From CAYXTW01 sp964452645 (GTDB lineage: Bacteria > Zixibacteria > MSB-5A5 > GN15 > PGXB01), in the NCBI GenBank assembly GCA_964452645.1, contig CAYVMO010000004.1, forward strand, positions 62,001 through 126,000: a DNA stretch of 64,000 nucleotides, given 5' to 3'. The translations under genes and the position numbers were made by a program. Below, one piece after another: positions 1 to 10,478 of the stretch. The notes under the pieces are model-generated. The model searched no databases. It was not told the origin of the DNA and saw nothing but the letters and a program-made list of their open reading frames with translations. Position 1 is the stretch's first letter; the number at the start of each line of letters is the position of its first letter.

Positions 1-3000
1 AGGCCTGATTGGTGATTTGTGTACCAGTGATTAAATCAGGCAATGGATCAATGGTAAAATCAACCCATCCGATATTATATCCGGTTGAATCTATAGGCGG
101 CAAAAATCCAGCCATAGGATCTTCCGGCGGTTCGCCGGTAATTGGATCGATTGAGCGGAGTGTCCACTTCACTATCCGGTTGTCAGGGTCATAAGTTCCT
201 TCCACATTTACAAGAAGGCTTTCATCGGGTCGCATATCTACATCAATATTGAAATATTGCCCGCCACCAAGAGGGATATCCCATTTTAGGAATCCAAAAT
301 CAGTAAAACCGAATGAAGTAATCTCAAAATCTTCATCAAGCGTATCTTCGATGTAGACGTTTTGCGCCGGGGCTGTGGCTTCTTCATGGTTCCAAAAATC
401 GATTCTATAATTATAATTCCCTTTGGTATTTTTAACATATCGCTTCAACGAATCTATTGGGTCTTCAGCAGTATCAAATCCATTTGGTCCAATTTTGTCT
501 TCGGGTGTTGAAGAACCAGTTGGAATTATACTAATTGATGCCGAAGAGGGGGGGATAGGTGGTGGAAAGGCATCTGAACATACTTCATCTATGTTAACAA
601 TTGTTAATATAAGTTTAACAATATCTTTTATTAGCTCGAATAGTTCGGCCTGTGGGCCTGTAAACTCAGTACACTGTAACATTATATTATACATTATTTG
701 AAGATGGTTAAAGGCCCTTACCCCATATATTTCTTCTGCCAGTACTTTCCAGAGCCCATCATATAGCTGAAGAAGACAATCTATACCTGGCGCAAGATCA
801 GTTACAGCCAAAATTAGACTACGTATGCAATCAATCACAGCGGGATTTATTGGTGAACCATAAATAGCCGGATTTGCCCAAGCCGTCAACTCAAATTGAT
901 TTGTACCAACTGGCACCAATATTTTAATTGTTAGTTCGCCATCGCAGTAAGCCGGAATTTTAGATAAAAGTACAGGGAATACTATTTCCGAATTATAAAT
1001 GAGATGTGTAGGGACAATGTCCCAATTTGTAGTGTCCGTTGAATCGGGGGGAGGGATAAATTGAAAGTCTAATTCAACTTGTGAATTTTCTGGAATTCCG
1101 GCAATCCATAATGGTACTCCAATCGCATCTATATTTCCATTATTTTGAATTGTGAAGATAAATGACTGTAGTCTACCATAACGAATATGATTCCTACCCA
1201 TAATATCGACCCATATTTCCACTCCTACACTGGTTTCAATCGTGAAAGCTTGATTCGCCGTATCACTCTGCCCGCTCGGATTTGTAATAATAAACTGCCA
1301 CTCACCTGTTTCAGTTCCCGAGAAATCAAATGTTGATATTAATTCCGTACCGGTTGAATCACCATATACATATTCGGCTACAACACTGTCATAACTTTCT
1401 CTGGCGAGATACACGGTTGCTGCCGAATCTAAACCGGTTCCCGATACAATTACCGTTACCGGTCCCTGGCCGCCCGTATAAGTTGAAAGGCCGGTTAAAG
1501 TCGGTTCAATTGGCGGGAGTGATGGAGTAGCTGTAGTGCTAACATATAACATGTATTGTCTTTTCTGGTCATCACCGGTTCCCTGCAATACAGCAGAGTC
1601 CATATAGCGCAGATAATATCTCCCTGCTGGTGGACTTATTATTTTGCCTTCAATATGATAGCCATTCGGGGGATTATTAAATAGCCAATGTTGAGTCGGA
1701 TTACTCAGACTTTCATAATAGACATCGATTGTACTCCACATTCCGAAACCTTCGGTTTGGACGAAGAGCGTATCCTGACCTTCAGGAATATCCAACTGCA
1801 CCCAATCATAACCTCCGGGGCTTAGAATTTCGCCAATATACCAATCATCAAAATTAACGGATGTTAGTGTCGAGCAAATACTAATTCTTCCTTTTCCCGG
1901 ATCAAATACATTGATATCGAGGTCGTAAAGCCCTGATGATGGATTTTCCAAATGAAAAATAACATCTCCGGCTCCGGATTGATTGGCGACTTCATTGCCA
2001 AAACGAGACAGTGTAACATCTGCAGACCACGATCCGTTGTAATTGATTCTATTACTCTTTTTTAGAATAACGAAAAGATTTTCAACTTCAGGGACAATGG
2101 TCTCCGTTTCAATAATAGATCCATCGTGAGCGATGAAATTCTGCTCATCGCATAAGGAAAAAAGCTGAGTATCGAAAGGAACTATTTCAAATCCTTTATA
2201 AAATGTATATGAATTATTCAATTGATTCTCGATTTTCAAATCCCATTGATCAATAGTAGCATTCGCCAAGTCGTAGGTAATTTCAATAAGTGTGTCATTA
2301 ATAAAACTGATAGAGTCAGAAATAATATCCTGTTCACCGGATAGCATTAGGCTGGAAGTCATATTGGTTTCAAAACCATTACCAATAACATCCAGGGTAG
2401 CGATCTGCCCACTTAATCCGATACCCGGATTTATAGAATGTATCTCCGGTCCGACCGCGTTGACAACATATATCACTCCGTCTATAGTGTTATTTCGTGG
2501 ATTCTGATCACCTTCCAATTCAACAACACATTTACAATAATAAGCTGCCACTTCAGACGTTTGCCATATTGGAAATTCAACCGTATCTGTTGCCCCGGCG
2601 ATTATATTATAGGTCACATTCTCAGAATAGTCTCGGCCAATTGAGAATGTGGCATATCCGCTTTCTGAATTTAATCCCTTGTTTTTTATAATAACAGAAG
2701 GAATATAAGGCGTATTTAAAAGGACTTCTCCCTGCGGTGCCCAAATAGCCATTGCCTCTAAATTATGATCGGGAGCCATTAAGTCAAAAATCTCATCCTG
2801 GGTTATTGCTTTATTGAATACTTCCAATTCATCAATTGTGCCACTGAAATAATCACCTAATGAGGATTTACCAATCTGTATCGGAGCCTGTGGGACATCT
2901 ATTGCAGTAAGAGTGCCCACATAATCGTCAGTTCCTTCTAAAACGCCGTCAACATAAATATCTGCAGTTTGAGTGTTCAATTTGATTCCCACGAGATGAT

Positions 3001-4621
3001 GCCACTCACCATCAACTATTGAAGAAACGCTTGTCGCGGTCGCAGGTTGGGCAGTTGCATCACCATTGCGAAATTCAAAAATTGCTTTTCCATTTTGAAC
3101 ATAAAGTCGGTAGTAATCCAGACCATTAGCATGATTGATAATGTAGCCATCCTGTGTTGTCTTAATCCAGGCTGAAACGGACCAAGCACCACCGCCGGGA
3201 CTCAGCCAGTTACTGGCGGAAACCTGTAAATAAATATCGATACCATTAAAAAACAATGCATTTCCACTAAATCCCTCTGTCCATGAGGCACCATAAATTG
3301 CGCCAATATAGCCATTGCCAGAATTATCGTATGTAATATCGCCAGCGTTTTCCTCAAATGGCCAGTGCCCTTTTAGGCCCGGCGTAATAAATTCAAAGGG
3401 AGGCGTAAATCCATAAACTCGGCCGGCATTGGTATCAGTATAATCATTTTGAGACGCGCCTATCACCAAATCGGGCAAGCCGTCATTGTTGATATCCCCA
3501 TCACCATTTACCGAACAGCCGAATTGATCACCGGCATTTTCTGGAAGAAAGGTCGATAACAGAGTCCCGTCAATGCCTGAAAATAAATAAGCTTTCCCGG
3601 CGTTCTCTATCAATGAATTCTGATAAGGCGCACCAACAAGAAAGTCAGGAATCCCATCGCTGTTGATATCACCAACGGATGAGACGCTATGACCGAAGCG
3701 ATCTTCGCCGGATTCGCCAGATATATAATAAATTATGGCCAAATTTTGGCCAGATAGAATCCATAAGCTGCCGGTATATGTACCATAATTTTCATTGGCT
3801 AATATTATATCATTGAATCCGTCATTATCAACGTCTTCGATTCCATCTATAGCATTGAAAAGGCCTCCACCCCAATCAAGAATAGGGAAGAGTAATTCTC
3901 CAGTAAGACCGGAATATATACGTACTCTTCCGATTTGTGTTCCTCCGGCAAAATCAGGATGATTATCATTGTTAATATCCCCAATTCCTGCAAGACTTAC
4001 ACCAAGGGCTTCTGGATAGCCTGTCCCACGCTTGACCCACTTTAAGCTCGCGCTTTCACCGCCAGAGTAAACGTAAATTGAGCCGGAAACGCTCGGGGGG
4101 CCATCATTCGGATAACCTATTGCAAAATCGTCATAACCGTCCAATTCTATATCGCCGATGCCTGCAACGGTATAACCATAATTGCCACCACCACTACCAA
4201 TGAAAAGTGTATCCCACTGATTTCCAGAAAAGACATATGCCTTCCCCTGCCCATAAGCGCCGACGATTACGTCATCATATCCATCATTGTTGACATCGCC
4301 AGCGCCTGCTACGGCTGCACCGAAATACCCATTAGCTATATTTCCAGTAAATGTTTTTATCAAAGAACTATCTTTGCCTGAATAAATATATACTTTTCCT
4401 GCATCTGTCCCTCCTTCATCATTCCCTCTTGCACCAATGACAATGTCATCATACCCGTCATTATTAACGTCGCCAGCAATTGCAACCGAAGAACCGAAAT
4501 AATCTCCAGACACCTCGCCGGAGAAAACGTAATCGGGAAGTGTCTGGGCTGTTATAATAGGGCAGATCGCATAAATTACAAAGATAAGATAAATGATAGT
4601 GATTTGATGGAGTTTATACAT
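1..4621 (-). CDS. Large secreted FG-GAP / LamG multidomain protein (C-terminus beyond window)
   Basis: The reading frame is open from an ATG at 4621 to the window edge, about 1540 codons, so the 3' end is missing. It begins with a hydrophobic signal peptide (about residues 1-25). FG-GAP/integrin-alpha-like repeats follow (about 30-405), each with a 'GD(V/I)N-DG--D' calcium loop. A LamG/concanavalin-like domain comes next (about 407-610, with the 'GTIDELEVFNKAIT' pattern), then a CARDB-like region, an IPT/TIG-like region, a pre-peptidase C-terminal-like region (about 855-1030) and a second IPT-like region. The segment nearest the edge carries 'ATAPAQ' and 'GPNGFD' signatures that I know from near the C-terminus of giant bacterial surface proteins. 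The role is probably extracellular adhesion or glycan binding; no catalytic motif was seen. Any dockerin-like tail would lie outside the window. Confidence 0.85.
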   Translation of the reverse strand, partial: MYKLHQITIIYLIFVIYAICPIITAQTLPDYVFSGEVSGDYFGSSVAIAGDVNNDGYDDIVIGARGNDEGGTDAGKVYIYSGKDSSLIKTFTGNIANGYFGAAVAGAGDVNNDGYDDVIVGAYGQGKAYVFSGNQWDTLFIGSGGGNYGYTVAGIGDIELDGYDDFAIGYPNDGPPSVSGSIYVYSGGESASLKWVKRGTGYPEALGVSLAGIGDINNDNHPDFAGGTQIGRVRIYSGLTGELLFPILDWGGGLFNAIDGIEDVDNDGFNDIILANENYGTYTGSLWILSGQNLAIIYYISGESGEDRFGHSVSSVGDINSDGIPDFLVGAPYQNSLIENAGKAYLFSGIDGTLLSTFLPENAGDQFGCSVNGDGDINNDGLPDLVIGASQNDYTDTNAGRVYGFTPPFEFITPGLKGHWPFEENAGDITYDNSGNGYIGAIYGASWTEGFSGNALFFNGIDIYLQVSASNWLSPGGGAWSVSAWIKTTQDGYIINHANGLDYYRLYVQNGKAIFEFRNGDATAQPATATSVSSIVDGEWHHLVGIKLNTQTADIYVDGVLEGTDDYVGTLTAIDVPQAPIQIGKSSLGDYFSGTIDELEVFNKAITQDEIFDLMAPDHNLEAMAIWAPQGEVLLNTPYIPSVIIKNKGLNSESGYATFSIGRDYSENVTYNIIAGATDTVEFPIWQTSEVAAYYCKCVVELEGDQNPRNNTIDGVIYVVNAVGPEIHSINPGIGLSGQIATLDVIGNGFETNMTSSLMLSGEQDIISDSISFINDTLIEITYDLANATIDQWDLKIENQLNNSYTFYKGFEIVPFDTQLFSLCDEQNFIAHDGSIIETETIVPEVENLFVILKKSNRINYNGSWSADVTLSRFGNEVANQSGAGDVIFHLENPSSGLYDLDINVFDPGKGRISICSTLTSVNFDDWYIGEILSPGGYDWVQLDIPEGQDTLFVQTEGFGMWSTIDVYYESLSNPTQHWLFNNPPNGYHIEGKIISPPAGRYYLRYMDSAVLQGTGDDQKRQYMLYVSTTATPSLPPIEPTLTGLSTYTGGQGPVTVIVSGTGLDSAATVYLARESYDSVVAEYVYGDSTGTELISTFDFSGTETGEWQFIITNPSGQSDTANQAFTIETSVGVEIWVDIMGRNHIRYGRLQSFIFTIQNNGNIDAIGVPLWIAGIPENSQVELDFQFIPPPDSTDTTNWDIVPTHLIYNSEIVFPVLLSKIPAYCDGELTIKILVPVGTNQFELTAWANPAIYGSPINPAVIDCIRSLILAVTDLAPGIDCLLQLYDGLWKVLAEEIYGVRAFNHLQIMYNIMLQCTEFTGPQAELFELIKDIVKLILTIVNIDEVCSDAFPPPIPPSSASISIIPTGSSTPEDKIGPNGFDTAEDPIDSLKRYVKNTKGNYNYRIDFWNHEEATAPAQNVYIEDTLDEDFEITSFGFTDFGFLKWDIPLGGGQYFNIDVDMRPDESLLVNVEGTYDPDNRIVKWTLRSIDPITGEPPEDPMAGFLPPIDSTGYNIGWVDFTIDPLPDLITGTQITNQA

Positions 4622-5118
4622 ATTTTACGCTCCCTTTATAAAAAGGTAAGGTTTTTATAGACTTACTTACTCATAGCTCCCTCAGATTGGGTTACCCAAT
4701 CTGAAGAGAATAATATATTGAAATTAATACCTGATTATAAAATAATTAATGAAGAGTTAAAGTCAATTATATATTTGCTCCTTATGGGCTTTGACCATAA
4801 GCATAATATTCTATTCGCGTTTGATGATGGTCATTGAAATATAATTTTTCGATTGAATACAGTAAAAGATCGGATTGAAAAATATTTCATATTTGGTAGT
4901 CTACGGAGCAAATCGTATGATATTGATGATAAAAGGAAGACGACAATCGGCGTATCATTCTGTACCACAATTACTTATAGAAATACGCGGGGACGAGTGT
5001 ACGAATTTCGCAACTTTTTATGGTATGAAGTGATTGATTTAATATTTTAACATCAATCGCTGCTAATTATTTATGTGGAATCCCGGAAGCGGTTTCGGAG
5101 CGATAATACCATTGGGCT
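4622..5118. other. AT-rich intergenic region between divergent genes
   Basis: This 497-bp region separates the minus-strand giant surface-protein gene from the plus-strand serine hydrolase gene, so it must hold both promoters. A 65-codon TTG-started frame at 4853-5050 has no recognisable product and is probably not coding. The only notable structure is the inverted repeat listed separately at 4682-4704. Confidence 0.6.
4682..4704. promoter_or_regulatory. Perfect 11-bp inverted repeat, possible operator
   Basis: Two perfect 11-bp arms (tcagattgggt / acccaatctga) are separated by one base, about 60 bp upstream of the start codon of the giant surface-protein gene. The near-absence of a loop fits a dimeric-regulator operator better than an RNA hairpin. 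The binding protein is unknown. Confidence 0.45.
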
Positions 5119-6942
5119 ATGATCGAAAAATCTGAAGCATTATTCAATAATGTTTTACTGTATGCGACATCGATTTCCATCTTGATTCTCTTTGCTATTA
5201 GCCTGATATTAAATACAAATGTGGACGCGCTTAAAGGTATGGCGAATTTTATGAATAGAGATCAGCGCTTCTTTTCGGTCTTCTTAATAATGATATTGCC
5301 GGTTTTGCTTACTTTTTCCGGCTGTCGGTTGATCGAAGAGAGGATGGATAATTATCTCAATGCGGCGCATGAATTATGGGGATTCAACGGATCGGTTTTG
5401 GTGGCCTGGAACGGGCGGGTGATTCTCAGCAAGGGTTACGGTCTGGCCGACAATACGTTTAATATTCCCAACACGCCGCAAACCAAGTTTTTCATCGGCT
5501 CGATCACCAAACAGTTTTCCGCCGCCAGTATTATGATTTTGAAAGAGCGGGGGCTTATAAAGCTCGACGATCCGATCAGCAAATATCTCCCAGATTACCC
5601 GCGTCCAAATGGTGATAAAATAACTATCCGGGATTTGCTGGCACATACTTCCGGTCTGCCGAATTACACCGATTTCCCGGAGATAGTTTTAAAAAGAACG
5701 CAGCCTTTGAGCACCGAATATATAATCGATTTATTTAAAAATCGACCGCTGGAATTCGAGCCGGGCAGTAAATTCAGATACAGCAACTCAGGTTATCTTT
5801 TATTGGGTGAAATTATCGAAAAAGTCTCCGGTCAATCGTACGAAGCTTTCCTCGAGCATGAAATTCTCAAACCGCTTGGGATGAATAACAGCGGCTATGC
5901 CCGGCGGGAGTCAGCCTACCCAAATCGTGCCAGCGGTTATACCAGTATCAATCCGCAATCGCCCGACAAAGCGCTTCCGGTGCACTTTTCGGTTTTACAC
6001 AGCGCCGGTGCGATGTATTCGACGGTGGAAGATATGCTCAAGTGGGATCAGGCCCTGTATCATGGGAAAATATTGAAAGCTTCATCAATAAAGGAAATTT
6101 TTACGCCGAATCTTGGCAATTACGGTTTCGGCTGGTTTATCGAATCGATCAGGGGAGTAAAACATGAATTTCACGACGGCTTCCTCGATGGTTTTAACAC
6201 CATGATCAGTCGCTGGCCCGATTATAAACTTCTGGTCGTCGTGTTCAGCAATGATGATCTGGCCCCGGTCGGGAAAATAGCGCAGGGGCTGGCCGCCATT
6301 ACATTTAATGTCGATTACGATTTCCCCATAAAAAAAGAACCTGTTTCGCTCGATAAAAATATTCTTACCGAGTATGAGGGTGTCTATGTGACTCCGGATA
6401 GTTCCTATATGTATGTTTCGCTGGTCAATGAGTCGCTTTATATCCGCCAGTTGGCGCAGCCCCGGGCAAGGCTTCTACCGGGGGCTATTGATACGTTTTT
6501 TTATGAATCCGATAATACTTTAAATTTGATTTTTTATCGTGATACCGCCAATACAGTTTCTTCATTTATAATCAAGGATAAATTCAGTGAAGTCCATGCC
6601 GCGCGACTTGACGATGATATAGCGCGAGATTTTATCTACCCACGACCCGCTATCAAAATCGATACCGGAATTTTGGATCGATATGTTGGTGTGTACCGTC
6701 TGGAATCTGAAGCGGGGGATAATCTCTCCGATTTTTATTTGACCGTTACGCGGAGGGATTCGATATTGATTGCGTCGGTTACCGGAAATGAAGCGGTCGC
6801 TCTCTATCCGGTTTCTGAAACCGAATTTGTGCAGGGAGAGGCTGACTTTAAACTGAATTTCGATTTGAATAAAGGCGGTATTGCTACCCGATGTACTATG
6901 ACCATGGGACAGACCAAAGTCACCGGGTATAAAGTCGAATAA
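5119..6942 (+). CDS. Beta-lactamase-family serine hydrolase (class C / PBP4-like), membrane-anchored
   Basis: This is a penicillin-binding-protein/class C beta-lactamase fold enzyme. It has the SxxK motif 'SITK' (S128, K131), the YxN motif 'YSN' (Y221, N223) and an 'HDG' third motif near H352. About 230 residues of C-terminal extension after the catalytic domain resemble the lipocalin-like tails of family S12 peptidases. Such enzymes act outside the cytoplasmic membrane as D-amino-acid peptidases or esterases; the substrate cannot be told here. The start is uncertain. The long version has two hydrophobic segments. Internal ATGs at 5239 or 5251 would give one signal peptide ending in a lipobox-like 'FSGC', making it a lipoprotein. 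None of the three starts has a convincing ribosome binding site. Confidence 0.85.
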   Translation: MIEKSEALFNNVLLYATSISILILFAISLILNTNVDALKGMANFMNRDQRFFSVFLIMILPVLLTFSGCRLIEERMDNYLNAAHELWGFNGSVLVAWNGRVILSKGYGLADNTFNIPNTPQTKFFIGSITKQFSAASIMILKERGLIKLDDPISKYLPDYPRPNGDKITIRDLLAHTSGLPNYTDFPEIVLKRTQPLSTEYIIDLFKNRPLEFEPGSKFRYSNSGYLLLGEIIEKVSGQSYEAFLEHEILKPLGMNNSGYARRESAYPNRASGYTSINPQSPDKALPVHFSVLHSAGAMYSTVEDMLKWDQALYHGKILKASSIKEIFTPNLGNYGFGWFIESIRGVKHEFHDGFLDGFNTMISRWPDYKLLVVVFSNDDLAPVGKIAQGLAAITFNVDYDFPIKKEPVSLDKNILTEYEGVYVTPDSSYMYVSLVNESLYIRQLAQPRARLLPGAIDTFFYESDNTLNLIFYRDTANTVSSFIIKDKFSEVHAARLDDDIARDFIYPRPAIKIDTGILDRYVGVYRLESEAGDNLSDFYLTVTRRDSILIASVTGNEAVALYPVSETEFVQGEADFKLNFDLNKGGIATRCTMTMGQTKVTGYKVE

Positions 6943-6981
6943 CGAAAAATGAAACTACGCGATATCTCCAAATGTCCGGAG

Positions 6982-7158
6982 CTATCCCCGAATATTCGCG
7001 CACCCGACCTTCAAAGCCAGTAGAATGTGGTCGCCCTTCATTATTTTTCCGACCACCTCGATAAATTTTTCCTCGGTCAATGACTGAAGACCGTAAGGAT
7101 GCCAGATATCTTTGCTTCCCGGTTTGATATTTCCCGGTTCGATCATGCGGACAGACAT
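6982..7158 (-). CDS. Small hypothetical protein (58 aa)
   Basis: I do not recognise this protein. The start is set at 7158 because a strong Shine-Dalgarno (GGAGGTG, complement of 7165-7171) lies 6 nt before that ATG; the in-frame ATG at 7200 has none. The product is soluble, with no signal peptide or membrane segment. It contains 'KPGSKDIWHPYGLQSLTEEKFIEVVGK' type sequence, suggesting a short alpha-helical domain, and a single Cys near the end. It converges with the serine hydrolase gene 40 bp away and follows the TonB receptor gene by about 220 bp, so it is probably transcribed alone. The good ribosome binding site is the main argument that it is real. Confidence 0.55.
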   Translation of the reverse strand: MSVRMIEPGNIKPGSKDIWHPYGLQSLTEEKFIEVVGKIMKGDHILLALKVGCANIRG

Positions 7159-7321
7159 ACTATTCACCTCCGTTTTGACGGCCAATTGGCGATTTATCAA
7201 ATCGACCTTATCGGGCCGCCGGCTTTGCGTCTTTGTTGCCCTGTATAGGTAGGATATCAGTATTAAGGAAATATAAAGAACAAATGATATTAATGTTAAT
7301 TTGGAGCTAAAAACCTACTGC

Positions 7322-7347
7322 CAGCCCGGAGACGATTTTCCGGGCTG
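7322..7347 (-). terminator. Hairpin after TonB receptor gene, probable terminator
   Basis: An 8-bp perfect stem (cagcccgg/ccgggctg) with a 10-nt loop lies about 36 bp past the receptor stop codon. On the minus strand a short T run (gttttta) follows about 9 nt later, so this is a weak intrinsic terminator at best. Confidence 0.45.
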
Positions 7348-7382
7348 ACAGAAGAGGGGAACGGACCAGGGATTAAAAAATT

Positions 7383-10300
7383 TTATAATTTATAAGAAGC
7401 GCCGATTGAAATCGATCGGCCAACCGAATATTCGCGGAAGACATAATCGGTATTTTTATAAGTGATAATCTGACTGACTTTTGCATCCAACAGGTTGCTG
7501 GCGTTCAGTTTCAAATTAATGCCGCCCAACACCTTTTGGGATATGGTCAAATCAAGCATCGGTCGCGGTTTTTCATATACGTCGGGAATACCCATGCGGC
7601 CGACAAATGCCAACCGTTTGCCGAATATATTGAACATCATCGATGCCACCGTCCGGGACCTGATATTTTCATAGGTCAGGCCAAGGTTGATAATATATGG
7701 CGGTTGTCCTTCAAGCTGCCGGGTGGAAGAAGCGGAGGAGTCATAGAATAGTCTGTTTGCCATTTCCGATTCGGGAATATCGATCCGTGAATTGGCAAAG
7801 GTGAAATTACTTTCGAATTTAAAATTCGAAAGATAGCGCGAAAACATGCCCAGACCCTGGCGGAACTCAAGTTCCACACCATAGACTCTGGCATTTTCCA
7901 CATTAATATACATGACATCATTGTTGGGGCCGAAATAAGCTCGTTCAATAGGATTTTTGAACTTCTTGTAAAAGAAACTCGCCGCGATAATTTTGCCCGG
8001 GCCATTGAACCATTCCCAACGGAAATCATAATTATTGATTTTCGTATAGGTCAGGTCGGGGTTGCCGTGGAATATTAAGCCTCTTTGCCCGAATTCATAA
8101 GTAATCAGTCTGCTTTTCTCTTTAAAAGTCGGACGAGCCAATGTCCGTCCGTAGGCCAGACGTAAATTCATTTGATCGGTAAGGGCATAAGTAAACGAAA
8201 CTGACGGTAAAATATCGCTTGCATGAATGGAACCCTGGACTGAATCGCTGATAGTACCTATGACTTCCATATCAGTCGTTTCATATCTGGCTCCACCTAC
8301 TAATTTAAGCCGATCGAGTATCGGCATTTCTACCATTAAATAGCCGGCCCAAATATCCTGGTTGCCCTTAAAATTATTATTGGCGGCCGTATTCAGGCTT
8401 TCCTCGATCTTTCTTTTATAAATAAAAGTATAAGATGTGTCGATCGAAAGGGTATCCCACTTAAGCGTATCAATGGCGACAATGGTATCATAAAAGGGTG
8501 GAATATTGAATATTCCTATAATGTTTCCCTGGCCATCGTATGCAGTATCCTTGGTTTTTACGATAAATGTCGAATCGTATGCAAGCAGACTATCGATGTT
8601 GGCCTTTTCATTCATCTTGGTTTTATTCCAGTCAATACCTATATTTTCATTACTTACGAAATCATCGGGATTGCCGTCAAAGACTGGATCAGTATAGTTT
8701 ATATTGAATACTCTTTCAGTGTTTTCTCGGTCGGTTCCCACATAAGATCCGCCGAACGACAGCTTGACCGTTTTTTCGTATCGCTTCGCCAGAGGTAATG
8801 AAAAATCGAATTGCATCTCCCGCTTTTTGACGTCGATTTCTCGGAAGCAATGTTCCGGGAAATAATTGGAACCGGAAGTCGCTAATGTATATGTGGTATC
8901 ATAACCCAAAGTGTCACCGGTATTGGAATCAATTATGGGATTCATATAAAAGCTGTTGTTGAAATATCGCGAATCGGGTTCGTTACGATGGGATTTGCTA
9001 TAAGAAAGTCTCCAATCCATTTTTAACGGTTTGATGTAGTGCTCGCCGTTCAACTGAAACGAACTGACATATTGCTCGATGTATTCAATAACCCTGGACT
9101 GAAAATTCCCAATCGTACTACCGTATAGAGTACCGTAAAGATAGCGGTCGGTCTGTTCTCCTTCACGATTATAAACAAATCGGGTTGTCAGTTTATGATT
9201 ATTATTAATCGGATAGCTTAATGCGGCCAGACCACCCCATTGGACCTTTTCGCTGGCTTTGATATCGGGAATTACATACTCCTTTTCCAATGTGGGAGCG
9301 TCGGGCTGGGTGAGATCGTAGCGAGCAACAGCCCCGTCGTCATAAAAGGAATAGCTGTGTTTATACGTTAGACTCGCCAAAATACCCAGAGGATGGTCAT
9401 TTATTAAATAGGTATTTCCGAAAGACACTGCGCCGCCATTATTCCAGGGTGCCCGAAGATTTCGTTGATCGAAAGAGCTATTAAATGATTTATGGAACTG
9501 ATCGGCCGAGAGACCCTGCTCAAGCGTGCCTTTTCTCGGGGTATTGCGATTGGGGCCGCCGGGCTTAGTAAGCTGTACCGGCATGGCCCTGAAGCCATTA
9601 TCGAAACCAAGCCATTCGAGATTGCTTCGCGGCGATGTTAAAAAATTTTCGTTACCGGTTGCATTGGAATTGTATACTGTCGAAGTGGAAAAAGTCAGTG
9701 TCTTTTCCTCGGGCAAATCCTTCGTATGCAATTCGACTGAGCCACCCGAAAAATCGCCCGGTTTGTCGGGTGTGAAGGTCTTTTCGATAACCACATTATC
9801 AAGCAAATTGGCGGCGAATAAATTCATCTGAACCGATTGGTCATCCGGATTGGCGTTCGGAATCGAGGCACCGTCGAGAGTCGCATTCGAATACCGGCCG
9901 CCCAAACCTCTTATATAAACGTATTTGCCGTCCCGGACCGATGCGCCGGTGACACGCGACATCGCCTCGGCGGCGTTACCGCTCCCCGAACGGGACATCG
10001 CCTCGGCTGAGATGGCATCGGAAATCGAAGCCGCCTTTTGTCGTTCGATAAGCAAATGCGCTTCGGTGTTTTTCAACGCCTCGGCGGTAACAACTATTTT
10101 TTTACCCTGAATACTCTTTGGCTCCAGGGCCAGATTCAGTGTGATTGTCTGATCATTGTTGATTTTAACGTCGGCGATGTTCACCGTATTATAGCCGACG
10201 CTTGACACTATCAATGTGTATGTTCCTTCGTCGGCTTTTTTTACGAAGAAGTTACCGTCGAGATCAGTCGCGGCGCCGATTTTGGTTCCCTCCAAATATA

Positions 10301-10478
10301 CCGAGGCGCCGATAATCGGTTCGCCGGTTTTGGCGTCGACGACCTTACCGGCAATTTTACAGCTGCCGAATGCCGGTGCAAAAAAAAGTGTGAAAATTAC
10401 GAACTGGATAAAAAGCAATCCAGCCGCAGATTTGAAAGAAAAGGTGTTGTTCATTGCATTACGATTCCCTGGTCGCAT
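7383..10478 (-). CDS. TonB-dependent outer membrane receptor with N-terminal carboxypeptidase-regulatory-like domain
   Basis: The start at 10478 is chosen because GAGGAG sits 9 nt upstream; an in-frame start 23 codons earlier lacks this. The order is: signal peptide, a CarboxypepD_reg-like beta-sandwich ('GKVVDAKTGEPIIGASVYLEG'), a TonB plug domain with 'YIRGLGGRYSNATLDGASIPN', then a 22-strand-type beta-barrel ending in the alternating aromatic/hydrophobic pattern 'SIGASYKL'. At about 1031 aa it has the usual length for the family. These receptors import large or scarce substrates across the outer membrane using TonB-ExbBD energy. No partner transporter, SusD-like lipoprotein or regulator is adjacent, so the substrate is unknown. 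A hairpin follows the gene. Confidence 0.93.
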   Translation of the reverse strand: MRPGNRNAMNNTFSFKSAAGLLFIQFVIFTLFFAPAFGSCKIAGKVVDAKTGEPIIGASVYLEGTKIGAATDLDGNFFVKKADEGTYTLIVSSVGYNTVNIADVKINNDQTITLNLALEPKSIQGKKIVVTAEALKNTEAHLLIERQKAASISDAISAEAMSRSGSGNAAEAMSRVTGASVRDGKYVYIRGLGGRYSNATLDGASIPNANPDDQSVQMNLFAANLLDNVVIEKTFTPDKPGDFSGGSVELHTKDLPEEKTLTFSTSTVYNSNATGNENFLTSPRSNLEWLGFDNGFRAMPVQLTKPGGPNRNTPRKGTLEQGLSADQFHKSFNSSFDQRNLRAPWNNGGAVSFGNTYLINDHPLGILASLTYKHSYSFYDDGAVARYDLTQPDAPTLEKEYVIPDIKASEKVQWGGLAALSYPINNNHKLTTRFVYNREGEQTDRYLYGTLYGSTIGNFQSRVIEYIEQYVSSFQLNGEHYIKPLKMDWRLSYSKSHRNEPDSRYFNNSFYMNPIIDSNTGDTLGYDTTYTLATSGSNYFPEHCFREIDVKKREMQFDFSLPLAKRYEKTVKLSFGGSYVGTDRENTERVFNINYTDPVFDGNPDDFVSNENIGIDWNKTKMNEKANIDSLLAYDSTFIVKTKDTAYDGQGNIIGIFNIPPFYDTIVAIDTLKWDTLSIDTSYTFIYKRKIEESLNTAANNNFKGNQDIWAGYLMVEMPILDRLKLVGGARYETTDMEVIGTISDSVQGSIHASDILPSVSFTYALTDQMNLRLAYGRTLARPTFKEKSRLITYEFGQRGLIFHGNPDLTYTKINNYDFRWEWFNGPGKIIAASFFYKKFKNPIERAYFGPNNDVMYINVENARVYGVELEFRQGLGMFSRYLSNFKFESNFTFANSRIDIPESEMANRLFYDSSASSTRQLEGQPPYIINLGLTYENIRSRTVASMMFNIFGKRLAFVGRMGIPDVYEKPRPMLDLTISQKVLGGINLKLNASNLLDAKVSQIITYKNTDYVFREYSVGRSISIGASYKL

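Noticed and set aside
4853..5050. 65-codon frame in the gap before the serine hydrolase gene
   Set aside because: It starts with TTG, lacks a ribosome binding site and encodes nothing recognisable.
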